Below are positions 1 to 6,401 of a stretch of DNA of 42,895 nt, piece by piece; positions within the stretch are counted from its first letter, which is position 1, and each line of letters begins with the position of its first letter. The notes beneath the pieces are model-generated. The model worked only from the letters and a program-made list of their open reading frames with translations. It was not told where the DNA came from and did not search any database. The DNA is from a virus, in the IMG/VR virus record IMGVR_UViG_3300033064_001110, positions 1 to 42,895 of that record; one strand, 5' to 3'. A program made the position numbers and the translations under genes.

Positions 1-172
1 AAATATTTGACGAACACCATCGGAAATATTGTCACCGTCATGGTACATGCTATGGCTCGAAAGGATGTCTTTGATTTTGCCTACCTCTGCCCGGTACTGA
101 GCAGTGATTCCTTCGAGTAATCTGTTTTCCGCCTCTTTGCTTACCGGGGGTATCAGGTCAGGATCGATCTGT
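1..172. repeat. Left copy of the terminal overlap (circular junction)
   Basis: These bases recur at 42724-42895 in the same orientation with six substitutions and no gaps. The repeat lies inside a single open reading frame that continues across the junction, which is what a circular assembly, or a circularly permuted genome, opened at an arbitrary point would give. It is probably not a functional terminal repeat, because it cuts a gene rather than sitting between genes. Subtracting the overlap gives a unit of 42,723 bp. Confidence 0.9.
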
Positions 173-291
173 ACCTCTTGGCTCTTTAAATAGACCTTGC
201 ACTTTGTACAATCCCAGTCCCTTATAGGGTTATCATATAGGCACCATGCCAATATCCCACCTTCTTTTGCGTACTCACATTTCCTTTTCAT
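1..291 (-). CDS. N-terminal part of a 559-residue coiled-coil protein with a Cys motif (continues at 42723)
   Basis: The ATG at 291 follows the ribosome site AGGAGGGG and overlaps the TGA stop of the DnaC-like gene (ATGA). The frame stays open through base 1 and continues at the right end of the window. The first 97 codons carry four cysteines, including a CTKC pair near residue 35, which suggests a small zinc-binding head before the long helical body. Joining both parts gives a protein of 559 residues. Position 48, the first in-frame ATG in the right-end copy, is residue 82 and should not be taken as the true start. Function is unknown. It is cotranscribed downstream of the replication genes. 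Confidence 0.8.
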   Translation of the reverse strand, partial: MKRKCEYAKEGGILAWCLYDNPIRDWDCTKCKVYLKSQEVQIDPDLIPPVSKEAENRLLEGITAQYRAEVGKIKDILSSHSMYHDGDNISDGVRQIF

Positions 292-995
292 CTTCCCCTC
301 CTGTCAGGTCCGGTTATTAAAATCTCCTTACCGTCTTCAGTCAATCCTCGAAGCCTGCTCATAAGCGATTCAGTCGCCAGGCCATAGCTCTTTTTTTCTC
401 GAAACCATTGCGCCGTAAACTCCGAACCGATAACCAGGCTCTTGCTTTCGTCCCGTTCCATCCGGTCTATCGACTCGACCATCCACCGCTTGAATTCATC
501 CTTGACCAGCTTCGGACTTATTTCCTCATAGCCGAAGTCATCGATACACAAAATATCGGAGCTGCCTGCCCAGTTTACAATTTTTCGCCCCGTCTCCCTG
601 ATCTCTTCCGGCTGGTCAAAGCTCGGGAATATCCGGGAAAGGTATCGACAATTGATGTAGGCTGGCCTTTTGCATCGCTCCAGGGCGTCACCAATGGCGA
701 CAGAAATCATGGTAGTCTTTCCACACCCTGCCACCCCGTAAAGCCAACAGGCGCGAGAATTGGAATCCTCGGATAGTATTCCTTGTAGTTCCTTGAGTAT
801 CGAGTGCGGTATTGATTCAATATTGATGTTATCTGGCAGTCCCGCAATCCCCATCAATCGAAGATACATCGCAAGCTCTCGGGTGTTTCGATGCCGGTCA
901 AGTGATGCCGCTCGCTTGCTTTCCTCAGCTTCCACAGCTTCGAGTTCGGCGGCTGGCATTGGTTGTTTTATTCCGAGGTCGTCTAGTAATCCCAT
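288..995 (-). CDS. DnaC/IstB-like AAA+ ATPase, probable helicase loader
   Basis: This 235-residue protein has a Walker A motif (GVAGCGKTT, about residues 87-95), a Walker B motif (ILCIDDFG, about 148-155), a likely sensor-1 Ser/Glu pair near 191 and an MSRLRG arginine-finger motif near 212-217. These are the marks of the DnaC/DnaI/IstB family, whose members load the replicative helicase onto single-stranded DNA. The ATG at 995 is preferred over the TTG at 1016 because AAGAGGG sits just upstream. It follows the initiator-like gene by 10 bp, the usual initiator-loader order in phages. No phage helicase is visible, so I infer that it loads the host helicase. IstB-type transposition helpers are an alternative, but no transposase is present. 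Confidence 0.85.
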   Translation of the reverse strand: MGLLDDLGIKQPMPAAELEAVEAEESKRAASLDRHRNTRELAMYLRLMGIAGLPDNINIESIPHSILKELQGILSEDSNSRACWLYGVAGCGKTTMISVAIGDALERCKRPAYINCRYLSRIFPSFDQPEEIRETGRKIVNWAGSSDILCIDDFGYEEISPKLVKDEFKRWMVESIDRMERDESKSLVIGSEFTAQWFREKKSYGLATESLMSRLRGLTEDGKEILITGPDRRGR

Positions 996-1005
996 TGTAT
1001 CCCTC

Positions 1006-1935
1006 TTAAAATCCAAGTTTGATCTCTTCTGGCTTCCGGCGGCTGGGCGGTATCCACCCGCTTTCCAAAAGAACGAGGCTGTATTTGTTCGCCCACTTCT
1101 TAGGACCGAATATCGTCGCCAAGTTCAGGTTGCTTTTCCCGCCCGTGGTCTGTTGCACCCACCATTTTGACTCTGCCAGGTTGTCTATTAGATCAAGAAA
1201 GTAGGTTTCCACGTCTTCGGGCGTCAGATCCGGGAATTTCGGCACGCCCTTTCTGACTTCTGCGATCCTGGAAAGAAGCATTCTCGCTGGCGCTGTCGGT
1301 TTACCTGCTAGAATTCCAGCGTCAAGGGCGGGGGTCTTTCCGTTGCAGATGTTCTTTACGTGCTTTTCAATTCGCTTGCAGACTTTTGAAACGATATCGA
1401 GATCAAATGTGGCGTCGGGCGTTAGACCGACTATATCTTGAGACTGGGAATGAGCCTGAGTCTGAGACTGAGAATAGCTGTGAGAATGTTTGGAGTTTGC
1501 AGGGGAAGTATCGTGAGAGTTTGTATCGTCGCAAGCTATTAGTTTCTCTTGCTTTATCTGTGGGTTCACGCCTTCAGAAGTGAGAATAGAAGGTGAATTA
1601 TCGGATAGTGTTGTACAGCTTACAAACCCACTTTGTGCAGGTAACAAACCCACTTCGTGCGGCAAAGATAACAGCTTTCTTGTCTTTGCATCTCCGATTG
1701 AAATGATAATACCAGCATTCAAAAGAGCGCCTATTGCATCACCGATGGCCTTATGAGTTGCCCTGTCTGTTTTTCTTTTTATCCCTATTGACGTTGCTAT
1801 AATCTCATAGCTTACACGCCTCGGTCGTTTGGCTAGGAAGGGAATAAGATAAGCACCCACACAAAAATGATAGGCTTTTATTTCGCCTTCAATCCTAGCC
1901 TTGTAGAGCTTCTTTATAGACACTTCTATCGTCAC
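1006..1935 (-). CDS. Probable replication initiator protein (winged-helix type, lambda O-like role)
   Basis: This 309-residue protein starts at a GTG that overlaps the stop of the ribbon-helix-helix gene (GTGA). The first 110 residues read like a winged-helix DNA-binding domain: basic helices, then a GDAIGALLNAGIIISIGD segment resembling a recognition helix and wing. Residues of roughly 145-166 form a Ser/Gln/His-rich low-complexity linker. A C-terminal helical domain ends in a WWVQQTTGG...IFGPKKW segment, similar in style to the helicase-interaction regions of phage initiator and DnaD-like proteins. The assignment rests mainly on position directly before the DnaC-like loader. If correct, an origin may lie within the gene, possibly in the repetitive linker DNA around 1440-1500; this is inference. 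Confidence 0.6.
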   Translation of the reverse strand: MTIEVSIKKLYKARIEGEIKAYHFCVGAYLIPFLAKRPRRVSYEIIATSIGIKRKTDRATHKAIGDAIGALLNAGIIISIGDAKTRKLLSLPHEVGLLPAQSGFVSCTTLSDNSPSILTSEGVNPQIKQEKLIACDDTNSHDTSPANSKHSHSYSQSQTQAHSQSQDIVGLTPDATFDLDIVSKVCKRIEKHVKNICNGKTPALDAGILAGKPTAPARMLLSRIAEVRKGVPKFPDLTPEDVETYFLDLIDNLAESKWWVQQTTGGKSNLNLATIFGPKKWANKYSLVLLESGWIPPSRRKPEEIKLGF

Positions 1936-2081
1936 TTCTTAGCTCTTGCCTTGGATCTCTTTTCTTTTTTGATGCCTTCCCTGAGATACTTGTCAATGAG
2001 CCTGTTTATTAACATTCCCTTTTCCTTTGCTATGTCTACTATCTCTTTGTGAGTATCATCTTGAAGCTGTGCCGGTTTCAT
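1932..2081 (-). CDS. Small ribbon-helix-helix (Arc/CopG-like) DNA-binding protein
   Basis: This 49-residue gene has an ideal ribosome site (AGGAGGAATA before ATG at 2081). The sequence begins with a short beta-strand stretch (AQLQDD), then a helix (HKEIVDIAKEKG), a turn with GM, and a second helix (LINRLIDKYLREG), followed by a very basic tail. That order is the ribbon-helix-helix plan of Arc, CopG and ParD antitoxins. It is the first gene after a consensus promoter, and 10-bp direct repeats overlap that promoter, so autoregulation of the replication operon is likely. The stop overlaps the GTG of the initiator gene. No toxin partner is seen next to it, so an antitoxin role is less likely. Confidence 0.7.
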   Translation of the reverse strand: MKPAQLQDDTHKEIVDIAKEKGMLINRLIDKYLREGIKKEKRSKARAKK

Positions 2082-2097
2082 TATTCCTCCTATCCAA

Positions 2098-2127
2098 TCT
2101 CTATAAACGATTATACACCACTATACA
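2098..2127 (-). promoter_or_regulatory. Candidate operator: three 10-bp direct repeats over the promoter
   Basis: Read on the minus strand from 2127 the sequence is TGTATAGTGG, TGTATAATCG, TTTATAGAGA, three units in exact 10-bp register that cover the promoter spacer, the -10 box and the start region. One helical turn between units would put all three on one face of the DNA. Ribbon-helix-helix proteins commonly bind direct or inverted short repeats, and the first gene downstream encodes one. Binding has not been shown. Confidence 0.5.
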
Positions 2128-2137
2128 ATATTGTCAA
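2110..2137 (-). promoter_or_regulatory. Sigma70-type promoter for the replication operon
   Basis: On the minus strand TTGACA (2132-2137) is followed after 16 bp by a perfect TATAAT (2110-2115). The -35 box contains the TGA stop of the upstream 66-residue gene (2134-2136). Transcription would begin near 2103, about 20 bases before the start codon of the ribbon-helix-helix gene, and run into the initiator and DnaC-like genes. Confidence 0.85.
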
Positions 2138-2334
2138 CCCTTTTTAATGTATGTCTTGCTATTGTCTGCCGGGTCAGATCCGAAGTGGAACTTGACACCC
2201 AGCTTGGCCTGCTTGGTGGATTCCTTTAGCCAGTCGATGTAGAGATCATATGCGATATTGTTTGAGATGCCATCGCGTCTGTTTTTCTTTAGCCACTCTA
2301 TGAACTCATCTGCCTTGCTAGGCTTGCGTCTCAT
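2134..2334 (-). CDS. Small hypothetical protein, basic and helical
   Basis: This 66-residue protein starts at the ATG at 2334, which overlaps the stop of the preceding zinc-ribbon gene (ATGA) with AGAGGA upstream. A longer in-frame start exists at 2382 but lies inside the preceding gene and lacks a good ribosome site. The sequence has a helical N-terminal half (ADEFIEWLKKNRRDGI) and a second amphipathic helix (AYDLYIDWLKESTKQAKLG). I do not recognise the family. A small DNA- or protein-binding regulator is possible, but nothing in the sequence proves it. Its stop codon is embedded in the promoter of the next operon. Confidence 0.6.
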   Translation of the reverse strand: MRRKPSKADEFIEWLKKNRRDGISNNIAYDLYIDWLKESTKQAKLGVKFHFGSDPADNSKTYIKKG

Positions 2335-2540
2335 TGTTGATCCTCTGATTTCACCAAACCATATTGTCGCGTGTTGTTGCATGAATTACATGCGAACATG
2401 TCTAAATCCAATTTTACTCCGCGAGGGCCTATCCTTACTGGTGTCTCAACAAAGAAATGGTTTTCAGGCCCTCCACATTCTTTACAATCAAGCACGGCAT
2501 CTGAATTTCTATTCCTAGATCCATTCAATTTCTTAATCAT
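2331..2540 (-). CDS. Small zinc-ribbon protein
   Basis: This 69-residue protein has two CxxC pairs, CKEC near residue 19 and CNSC near residue 51, separated by about 30 residues. That is the spacing of a four-Cys zinc ribbon. AAGGAGGG precedes the ATG at 2540. It is translationally coupled to the next gene. Such ribbons occur in nucleic-acid-binding and protein-binding phage proteins, but no specific function can be read here. A 12-codon frame with its own ribosome site lies upstream at 2552-2590; I do not call it a gene. Confidence 0.65.
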   Translation of the reverse strand: MIKKLNGSRNRNSDAVLDCKECGGPENHFFVETPVRIGPRGVKLDLDMFACNSCNNTRQYGLVKSEDQQ

Positions 2541-2598
2541 CTCTTCCCTCCTTAAAATACGCCTCGGGTTCCGTTTATTCTTCTTAGCATGATTCTCC

Positions 2599-2868
2599 TT
2601 AAAGGCTGCTGAATATTGGTCCTTCTTCTACAAATTGTTTCTCATGGGATCTCTTCAAGTGAAGATCAAATTCGCGGGTGGCCAGTCTTGCGGAACTGTC
2701 GTATTTAAATTCCAATACAGGTAAGTCAGGACCGAATGTGTAGTCAGGATCATAATTATCGGTTGCAGTTCCAGACATAACTTGCCAGTCGGCATCACTG
2801 TGGATTCTAAATTGAACCCTGTAAACATGCTCTCCACCATTCGAATTCTTGAGTAATTGGTATTGCAT
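2599..2868 (-). CDS. Hypothetical 89-residue protein
   Basis: AAGGAGGG lies at normal spacing before the ATG at 2868. The protein is rich in beta-type segments (VYRVQFRIHSDADWQVMSG, FKYDSSARLATREF) followed by a short charged helix. No family is recognised and no catalytic motif is seen. A stem-loop (2896-2934) sits just upstream of its ribosome site and may influence expression. Confidence 0.6.
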   Translation of the reverse strand: MQYQLLKNSNGGEHVYRVQFRIHSDADWQVMSGTATDNYDPDYTFGPDLPVLEFKYDSSARLATREFDLHLKRSHEKQFVEEGPIFSSL

Positions 2869-2895
2869 TTTTCCCTCCTTAAAAGTTTAGTTAAT

Positions 2896-2934
2896 GCCCC
2901 TGCCGCCATCCAGGTAGCATTAGACGGCAGGGGC
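2896..2934 (-). other. Perfect 10-bp stem with a 19-nt loop
   Basis: GCCCCTGCCG (2896-2905) is perfectly complementary to CGGCAGGGGC (2925-2934). On the transcribed minus strand the hairpin is followed by ATTAACTAAACTTTT, which has no continuous U tract, so a standard intrinsic terminator is doubtful. It lies in the 166-bp gap (2869-3034) between two genes and could act as a processing signal, mRNA stabiliser or weak terminator. The rest of the gap (2935-3034) shows no gene and no convincing promoter. Confidence 0.6.
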
Positions 2935-3034
2935 TCCAGGTTTAACGTGGCCTTTAGTAAAAATAAACCTCGAAGTAATGGGGTTAGATAATGACCACGA
3001 AAGAACAATGCCACAAGCTAGGCTGGGCTTCGAA

Positions 3035-3400
3035 TCAATATCCTTTGATGATCTTGGCTATCATATCTCCGATGGTGTATCCGTTGGCCTTGGTGAGGCT
3101 CTCCGCCGTCATCTTCGCAAAGGTTTTACCCATGTCCTTTCCGATCTGATTAAATGATGGAAGGAGCCCTTTCACCAGAGCAGCCTTGAGGTTGGGGAGT
3201 TCCTCTTTGACCAGTGGCATCACATCTTCCTTCATGAACCGCTGCATCTCCGAGGCTACATGGTCCGTTACCTGATCTTTGATTGTCTCAAGGATATTAT
3301 ATTTCAATCCTTCGATGATCTCAATCTCGGCTTTTTGTTGGGCTTCCTTCATGATCTTGTCATAATCAATCTTGAAGTCTACTTTCTTTTTGTCGCTCAT
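3035..3400 (-). CDS. Hypothetical 121-residue charged helical protein
   Basis: The start at 3400 follows AGGAGGGCAAA and overlaps the stop of the resolvase gene (ATGA). The protein is Lys/Glu/Met rich and predicted almost wholly helical, with an N-terminal charged segment (KIDYDKIMKEAQQKAEIEI), a central amphipathic part and a C-terminal ITKANGY-like turn before the last helix. No family is recognised. It may act with the RuvC-like protein, with which it is coupled, but this is only positional. No gene follows it for 166 bp, so it probably ends this transcription unit. Confidence 0.6.
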   Translation of the reverse strand: MSDKKKVDFKIDYDKIMKEAQQKAEIEIIEGLKYNILETIKDQVTDHVASEMQRFMKEDVMPLVKEELPNLKAALVKGLLPSFNQIGKDMGKTFAKMTAESLTKANGYTIGDMIAKIIKGY

Positions 3401-3951
3401 TTTGCCCTCCTAAGTCTTCGGTAATATTCCATCTGGTTATGCAGATACCACATGATGTTGATAGCATCTGCTTCGTCATCATTAGCCACCAAGCCTTGCT
3501 TATCTAGCTTGGCATTGGCTGTCATGACGCTTCTTTCCTTGAGTCTATTCGGCTCTGTCTTCGTATTCCTCGCAATCCCTAACATTGCCCCATGCCATAC
3601 ATCCGGGTTGATTCTGAGACACTTCACGCGCCCTGAGAGTATATCCTTGACATCTCTCTCAATAGCAGCCACAGCCGCTTGATGTGCTTTAGCCATACCC
3701 CTTACCATGTGAGGGGTATACTCAGAGAGCATAACAAAATAACCATCATACTCCCTGAGCTTGTCGAGGATGGGACCCATGCGGGTTATCTGTCTGGAAT
3801 AGTAGGCCAGGATAGTGCCATCTGCTTGAGCAAAACAGATGCCTGTAGATGTTATCGATGCGTCAAGGCCGATTAAGATAGGGTTGTCATACCAGTATGG
3901 TTTCATTCGCGTCATGGTATCGATTAGTTTTGCTTCGCTTGCCATCTTCAT
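3397..3951 (-). CDS. RuvC-like Holliday junction resolvase
   Basis: This 184-residue protein has the RNase H-like layout of RuvC-type resolvases: an N-terminal strand with GLDASITSTGICF (catalytic Asp at about residue 30, followed by the Ser/Thr-rich turn), a second acidic residue at E77 (LSEYTP), and a C-terminal NDDEADAINI motif (Asp 159 and 162). These acidic residues bind two metal ions and cut four-way junctions. In phages such enzymes resolve branched DNA before packaging. The ATG at 3951 is chosen because it overlaps the stop of the upstream micro-gene (ATGA) and has GGGAG before it; the longer start at 3999 has no ribosome site. Confidence 0.8.
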   Translation of the reverse strand: MKMASEAKLIDTMTRMKPYWYDNPILIGLDASITSTGICFAQADGTILAYYSRQITRMGPILDKLREYDGYFVMLSEYTPHMVRGMAKAHQAAVAAIERDVKDILSGRVKCLRINPDVWHGAMLGIARNTKTEPNRLKERSVMTANAKLDKQGLVANDDEADAINIMWYLHNQMEYYRRLRRAK

Positions 3952-4025
3952 TTGACTAGCTCCCACATGGCCGCAAGGGCGATGAATACGATTATCCATG
4001 TTGGGTATAGGTCTTTGTAGTTCAT
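3948..4025 (-). CDS. 25-residue single-span membrane microprotein
   Basis: This tiny frame links two larger genes with ATGA overlaps at both ends: its ATG at 4025 overlaps the stop of the Lar-like gene, and its TGA at 3948 overlaps the ATG of the resolvase gene. AGGAG lies 8 bases before the start. The peptide has a short polar N-terminus (MNYKDLYPT), a hydrophobic span (WIIVFIALAAMW) and a charged end (ELVK). The double coupling argues that it is translated. Function is unknown. It could also serve only as a coupling leader for the resolvase. Confidence 0.6.
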   Translation of the reverse strand: MNYKDLYPTWIIVFIALAAMWELVK

Positions 4026-4318
4026 AGTCCCATCTCCTGTTTTATCTCCATTATTTTAGCTAGGATTTCTTTCTGGCCTTCAATTCCCTTTTGCCTTACG
4101 TAGTCGACCCTTGTTTTCTGGTCTACAACTTCAGCGTTTAATTTATTCTCTATGGGGCGGTGGTTCCATGTCTCATACTCATGTTCATAGATTGCACTTG
4201 GCATACCCATCAACTTGCAATCCATCTTGTGTTGTATAATCTGGTAGCTTTCTTTCCCTTCCCTGTGCGGCATTGGTGATGGTACGGCTCCACAGAATGG
4301 GCAAGGTTTCAACTCCAT
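4022..4318 (-). CDS. Lar-like (restriction alleviation family) zinc-ribbon protein
   Basis: This 98-residue protein opens with ELKPCPFCGA and has a further Cys near residue 34 and a WNHRP box near residue 51. The LKPCPFCG...WN.R pattern is that of the Lar-type restriction alleviation family, small phage and prophage proteins; Rac-prophage Lar modulates type I restriction. The C-terminal 45 residues form a charged helix not required by the family. Many members of this family have no tested function, so anti-restriction activity is a hypothesis. Start at 4318 is internal to the 3' end of the upstream 52-residue gene. Confidence 0.65.
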   Translation of the reverse strand: MELKPCPFCGAVPSPMPHREGKESYQIIQHKMDCKLMGMPSAIYEHEYETWNHRPIENKLNAEVVDQKTRVDYVRQKGIEGQKEILAKIMEIKQEMGL

Positions 4319-4467
4319 GATTCATCCTCCCTGCTGTCTATCATATCCTGACAACTTTGGCATATGGTTGATTCACCTTCGTACAGCATGGCCCCACAGT
4401 AAGTGCATACACAGACATCATATTGGGCAAGCTGGGTTTCAGATAGGTGGATGGTGTAGGTTTCCAT
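4309..4467 (-). CDS. 52-residue zinc-ribbon microprotein
   Basis: The ATG at 4467 overlaps the TAA of the previous gene (TAATG) and the stop at 4309 lies 10 bases inside the Lar-like gene. The protein carries CVCTYCG near residues 19-25 and CQSC near residues 36-39, a compact four-Cys knuckle, flanked by acidic segments. It is the third in a row of four tiny Cys-rich proteins. No family is recognised. Overlaps on both sides and the conserved style of the motif support a real gene. Confidence 0.65.
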   Translation of the reverse strand: METYTIHLSETQLAQYDVCVCTYCGAMLYEGESTICQSCQDMIDSREDESWS

Positions 4468-4607
4468 TAGTCTTCCATCCTTTCCTTGCGCTCATTGTCG
4501 CCTGCCACACCTGATATGCATTGCTGGCAGAAGTAGGAATCAGGATCATAATCGACGGCATCACATCCACCGATGGGGCAGTCTTCTTTCTTATCATCTT
4601 CAATCAT
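4467..4607 (-). CDS. 46-residue Cys-rich microprotein
   Basis: AAAGGAGG at ideal spacing selects the ATG at 4607 rather than the upstream in-frame ATG at 4661, which lies in the preceding gene. Two Cys pairs (CPIGGC near 10-15 and CQQC near 27-30) could bind one zinc. The remainder is strongly charged (N-terminal DDKKED, C-terminal NERKERMED). Function is unknown. It overlaps both neighbours, so the group is probably translated as a coupled set. Confidence 0.65.
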   Translation of the reverse strand: MIEDDKKEDCPIGGCDAVDYDPDSYFCQQCISGVAGDNERKERMED

Positions 4608-4803
4608 TGCTGTCCTCCTTTGGATTGAATCGCCCATCTTCAACAGCTCGTAACCCTTCAACCATCGTTACAGCATCAAGCCACGGACACCCACCATTGT
4701 ACTCGCAAATGCCCTCTTCTTTATTGTTCCAAGGACAAGGACCACACCGATCATAAGAGGGGAGTTGAACCCATTTTACTAGTGTTTCCATTATGCTATC
4801 CAT
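4600..4803 (-). CDS. 67-residue four-Cys protein
   Basis: The ATG at 4803 overlaps the stop of the NTPase gene (TAATG), with AAGGAT upstream. The cysteines lie in CGPCPW (20-23) and in a C...NGGCPW segment (33 and 39), so a zinc or iron-sulfur site is possible. The C-terminal part is an acidic helix. I do not recognise the family. A second in-frame ATG at 4791 cannot be excluded as the start. Confidence 0.6.
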   Translation of the reverse strand: MDSIMETLVKWVQLPSYDRCGPCPWNNKEEGICEYNGGCPWLDAVTMVEGLRAVEDGRFNPKEDSND

Positions 4804-5981
4804 TATTCACCATCCTTAATATCAACATCTTCAACCGCTCCCAGTGGGATGTCTTCTGGTTCTGGTTCATACAGGTCTTCCGCTTCACCTGCTAAAAGCT
4901 TTTCGATGTTCTCGGGGTAGGAAAGGATATGTTTGATTCGGTCCTCACCTTCCAAGAGCTTATCAACTCCCATGCCTTCAACCTTCTTCCAACCTGAAAC
5001 ATTGAAGACAGCTTCAAGAATAAGCACCTTTGCTTTCTTTTCCTTCGCTGAAGTTGATGGGAAAGCCTTTACCATCTGGGCCTTGATCTCTTCAAGCGCT
5101 TCCTCTTTGTTGCGCTTCCTCATGAAGTGCAGGTTTGTATCTGTGCCATCATCTATTAGGTTGCTACTGTCTCTGGTCCGATCATATACCTTGTGATCAC
5201 CACCGATATTAAGAGAATCAAAACAGGGTTTAATATCAGGCCATCCAATGAGAACAAATGCATCTCCGTTGATGTTCCGGCTTCTATCCTTCAGGCATTG
5301 CGCTACATGTATTAGCCTGCTGTTTTTGGTCTTTCTTTTAATGGTTTCCTGGATAAGCGGGATGGTGTTTTTGATATCATCGAATTGACCGGAGTTGTAC
5401 TTGTGCAATTCAAATAGGAATGAAAGCTCATAAGCAAAGTTCTTTTCAGCCTTCATTTTTGTCCCGTCAATAACCATCTCTCTCTTGCCACGGTCGTTTA
5501 CCTGGGACTGGTAGGTGTCTGCCCTTCTGCCACATACTATGATATGACACTTGGAATTTAAAACAGGATCAACCATCTTTTCATTCCATATCTCTTTTAT
5601 CCGCGGCCAATCCTGTATTTGAATCTGTCCATACTTTGACTTCTTTCTATTCTCTTCCACCCACTTGTCCCAGAAGTGAGTGATTGAATCAATAACAAGG
5701 ATAGCGCCCGACTCTTCAGTCTCAGATATAATAGACGGCACATCATTTAGCGCCTTTGTCTTTGATTGAAAAAGGTTGTACCCTCTTTCCCTTAGTTCCT
5801 TGACAAAGAAGTCAGACCCGCTCTCTGTATCTGCTGCAAATATCTTCTCGGTTCCGATGATATCCGCAATGTTTGGTGCGAGTTCTGACAGTGCAAGATA
5901 CGTCTTACCAGTACCAGGATCACCGAACAATCCTATCTTGATGTACGCTACCGTGTTCTCTGCTGGTTTGAATAGTTCCAT
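4803..5981 (-). CDS. RecA-like P-loop NTPase (AAA_24/Sak4 type)
   Basis: This 392-residue protein has Walker A GDPGTGKT (residues 20-27) and Walker B ILVIDS (94-99), with a polar HIIVCGRR strand near 146-153 that fits a sensor position. The layout matches the phage nucleotide-binding proteins grouped as AAA_24 or Sak4, RecA-related ATPases linked to single-strand annealing or recombination. The C-terminal 90 residues are acidic and end in a disordered tail (EPEPEDIPLG). The ATG at 5981 is chosen because AAGGAGGGG precedes it; the longer frame to 6164 runs through the upstream gene. A RuvC-like resolvase encoded downstream supports a recombination or repair role. No annealing protein or exonuclease partner is recognised. 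Confidence 0.7.
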   Translation of the reverse strand: MELFKPAENTVAYIKIGLFGDPGTGKTYLALSELAPNIADIIGTEKIFAADTESGSDFFVKELRERGYNLFQSKTKALNDVPSIISETEESGAILVIDSITHFWDKWVEENRKKSKYGQIQIQDWPRIKEIWNEKMVDPVLNSKCHIIVCGRRADTYQSQVNDRGKREMVIDGTKMKAEKNFAYELSFLFELHKYNSGQFDDIKNTIPLIQETIKRKTKNSRLIHVAQCLKDRSRNINGDAFVLIGWPDIKPCFDSLNIGGDHKVYDRTRDSSNLIDDGTDTNLHFMRKRNKEEALEEIKAQMVKAFPSTSAKEKKAKVLILEAVFNVSGWKKVEGMGVDKLLEGEDRIKHILSYPENIEKLLAGEAEDLYEPEPEDIPLGAVEDVDIKDGE

Positions 5982-5991
5982 GCTCCCCTCC

Positions 5992-6342
5992 TTAAAGTGT
6001 TTTACTCGCTTCCGATAACATCGCATGCCATCTGTAAAAGCCGTGGAATGTCTCACCACAATCCATTGAGCACATGTCAAGGATGCCCTCGCCGTCGATA
6101 AAATAATCCTTACAATTGGTACAGGATTCAATGATGATCCCGGCCATGTCTGACACCTGCTCAAGAAACTGAATCACTGCCGAGTCTGCAAGCTGTCTGG
6201 ATTCTATCCGGTCGCTTGCTCCACCCATTGCCATCAAGATTACAGCTTGTGGTAACTGGTGATAAGTGACAATGACAGAATAGTAGTCATCTTGGATATC
6301 AGTCCTAACCCATAGTCTACAACTATCTTTTGTGTGTTCCAT
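5992..6342 (-). CDS. Hypothetical 116-residue protein with Cys cluster
   Basis: AAGGAGGAGGGA precedes the ATG at 6342. The first 50 residues are mixed beta segments. A helical middle leads to CTNCKDYF and CSMDCGE pairs near residues 74-95, which may bind a metal. It is the first gene after a promoter at 6373-6401 and lies 10 bp before the NTPase gene. No family is recognised. A helper of the NTPase is possible from position only. Confidence 0.6.
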   Translation of the reverse strand: MEHTKDSCRLWVRTDIQDDYYSVIVTYHQLPQAVILMAMGGASDRIESRQLADSAVIQFLEQVSDMAGIIIESCTNCKDYFIDGEGILDMCSMDCGETFHGFYRWHAMLSEASKTL

Positions 6343-6372
6343 TCCCTCCTCCTTTTGAATGATCGAAGCTAT

Positions 6373-6401
6373 ATACTACTCTTGCTCTTTTGTTTTGTCA
6401 A
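6373..6401 (-). promoter_or_regulatory. Sigma70-type promoter for the recombination and zinc-ribbon genes
   Basis: On the minus strand TTGACA (6396-6401) is followed after 17 bp by TAGTAT (6373-6378), which matches four of six positions of the -10 consensus. The TAG of this box is also the stop codon of the upstream HTH-like gene. Transcription would start about 25 bases before the start codon of the 116-residue gene. Confidence 0.7.

Noticed and set aside
2552-2590. 12-codon frame with a fair ribosome site between two early genes
   Set aside because: Too short to judge, and the same purine tract may be chance; no support beyond the site.
2655-3014. Alternative 119-codon minus-strand frame over the 89-residue gene
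   Set aside because: It lacks a ribosome site, crosses the hairpin, and the 89-residue frame has a strong start.
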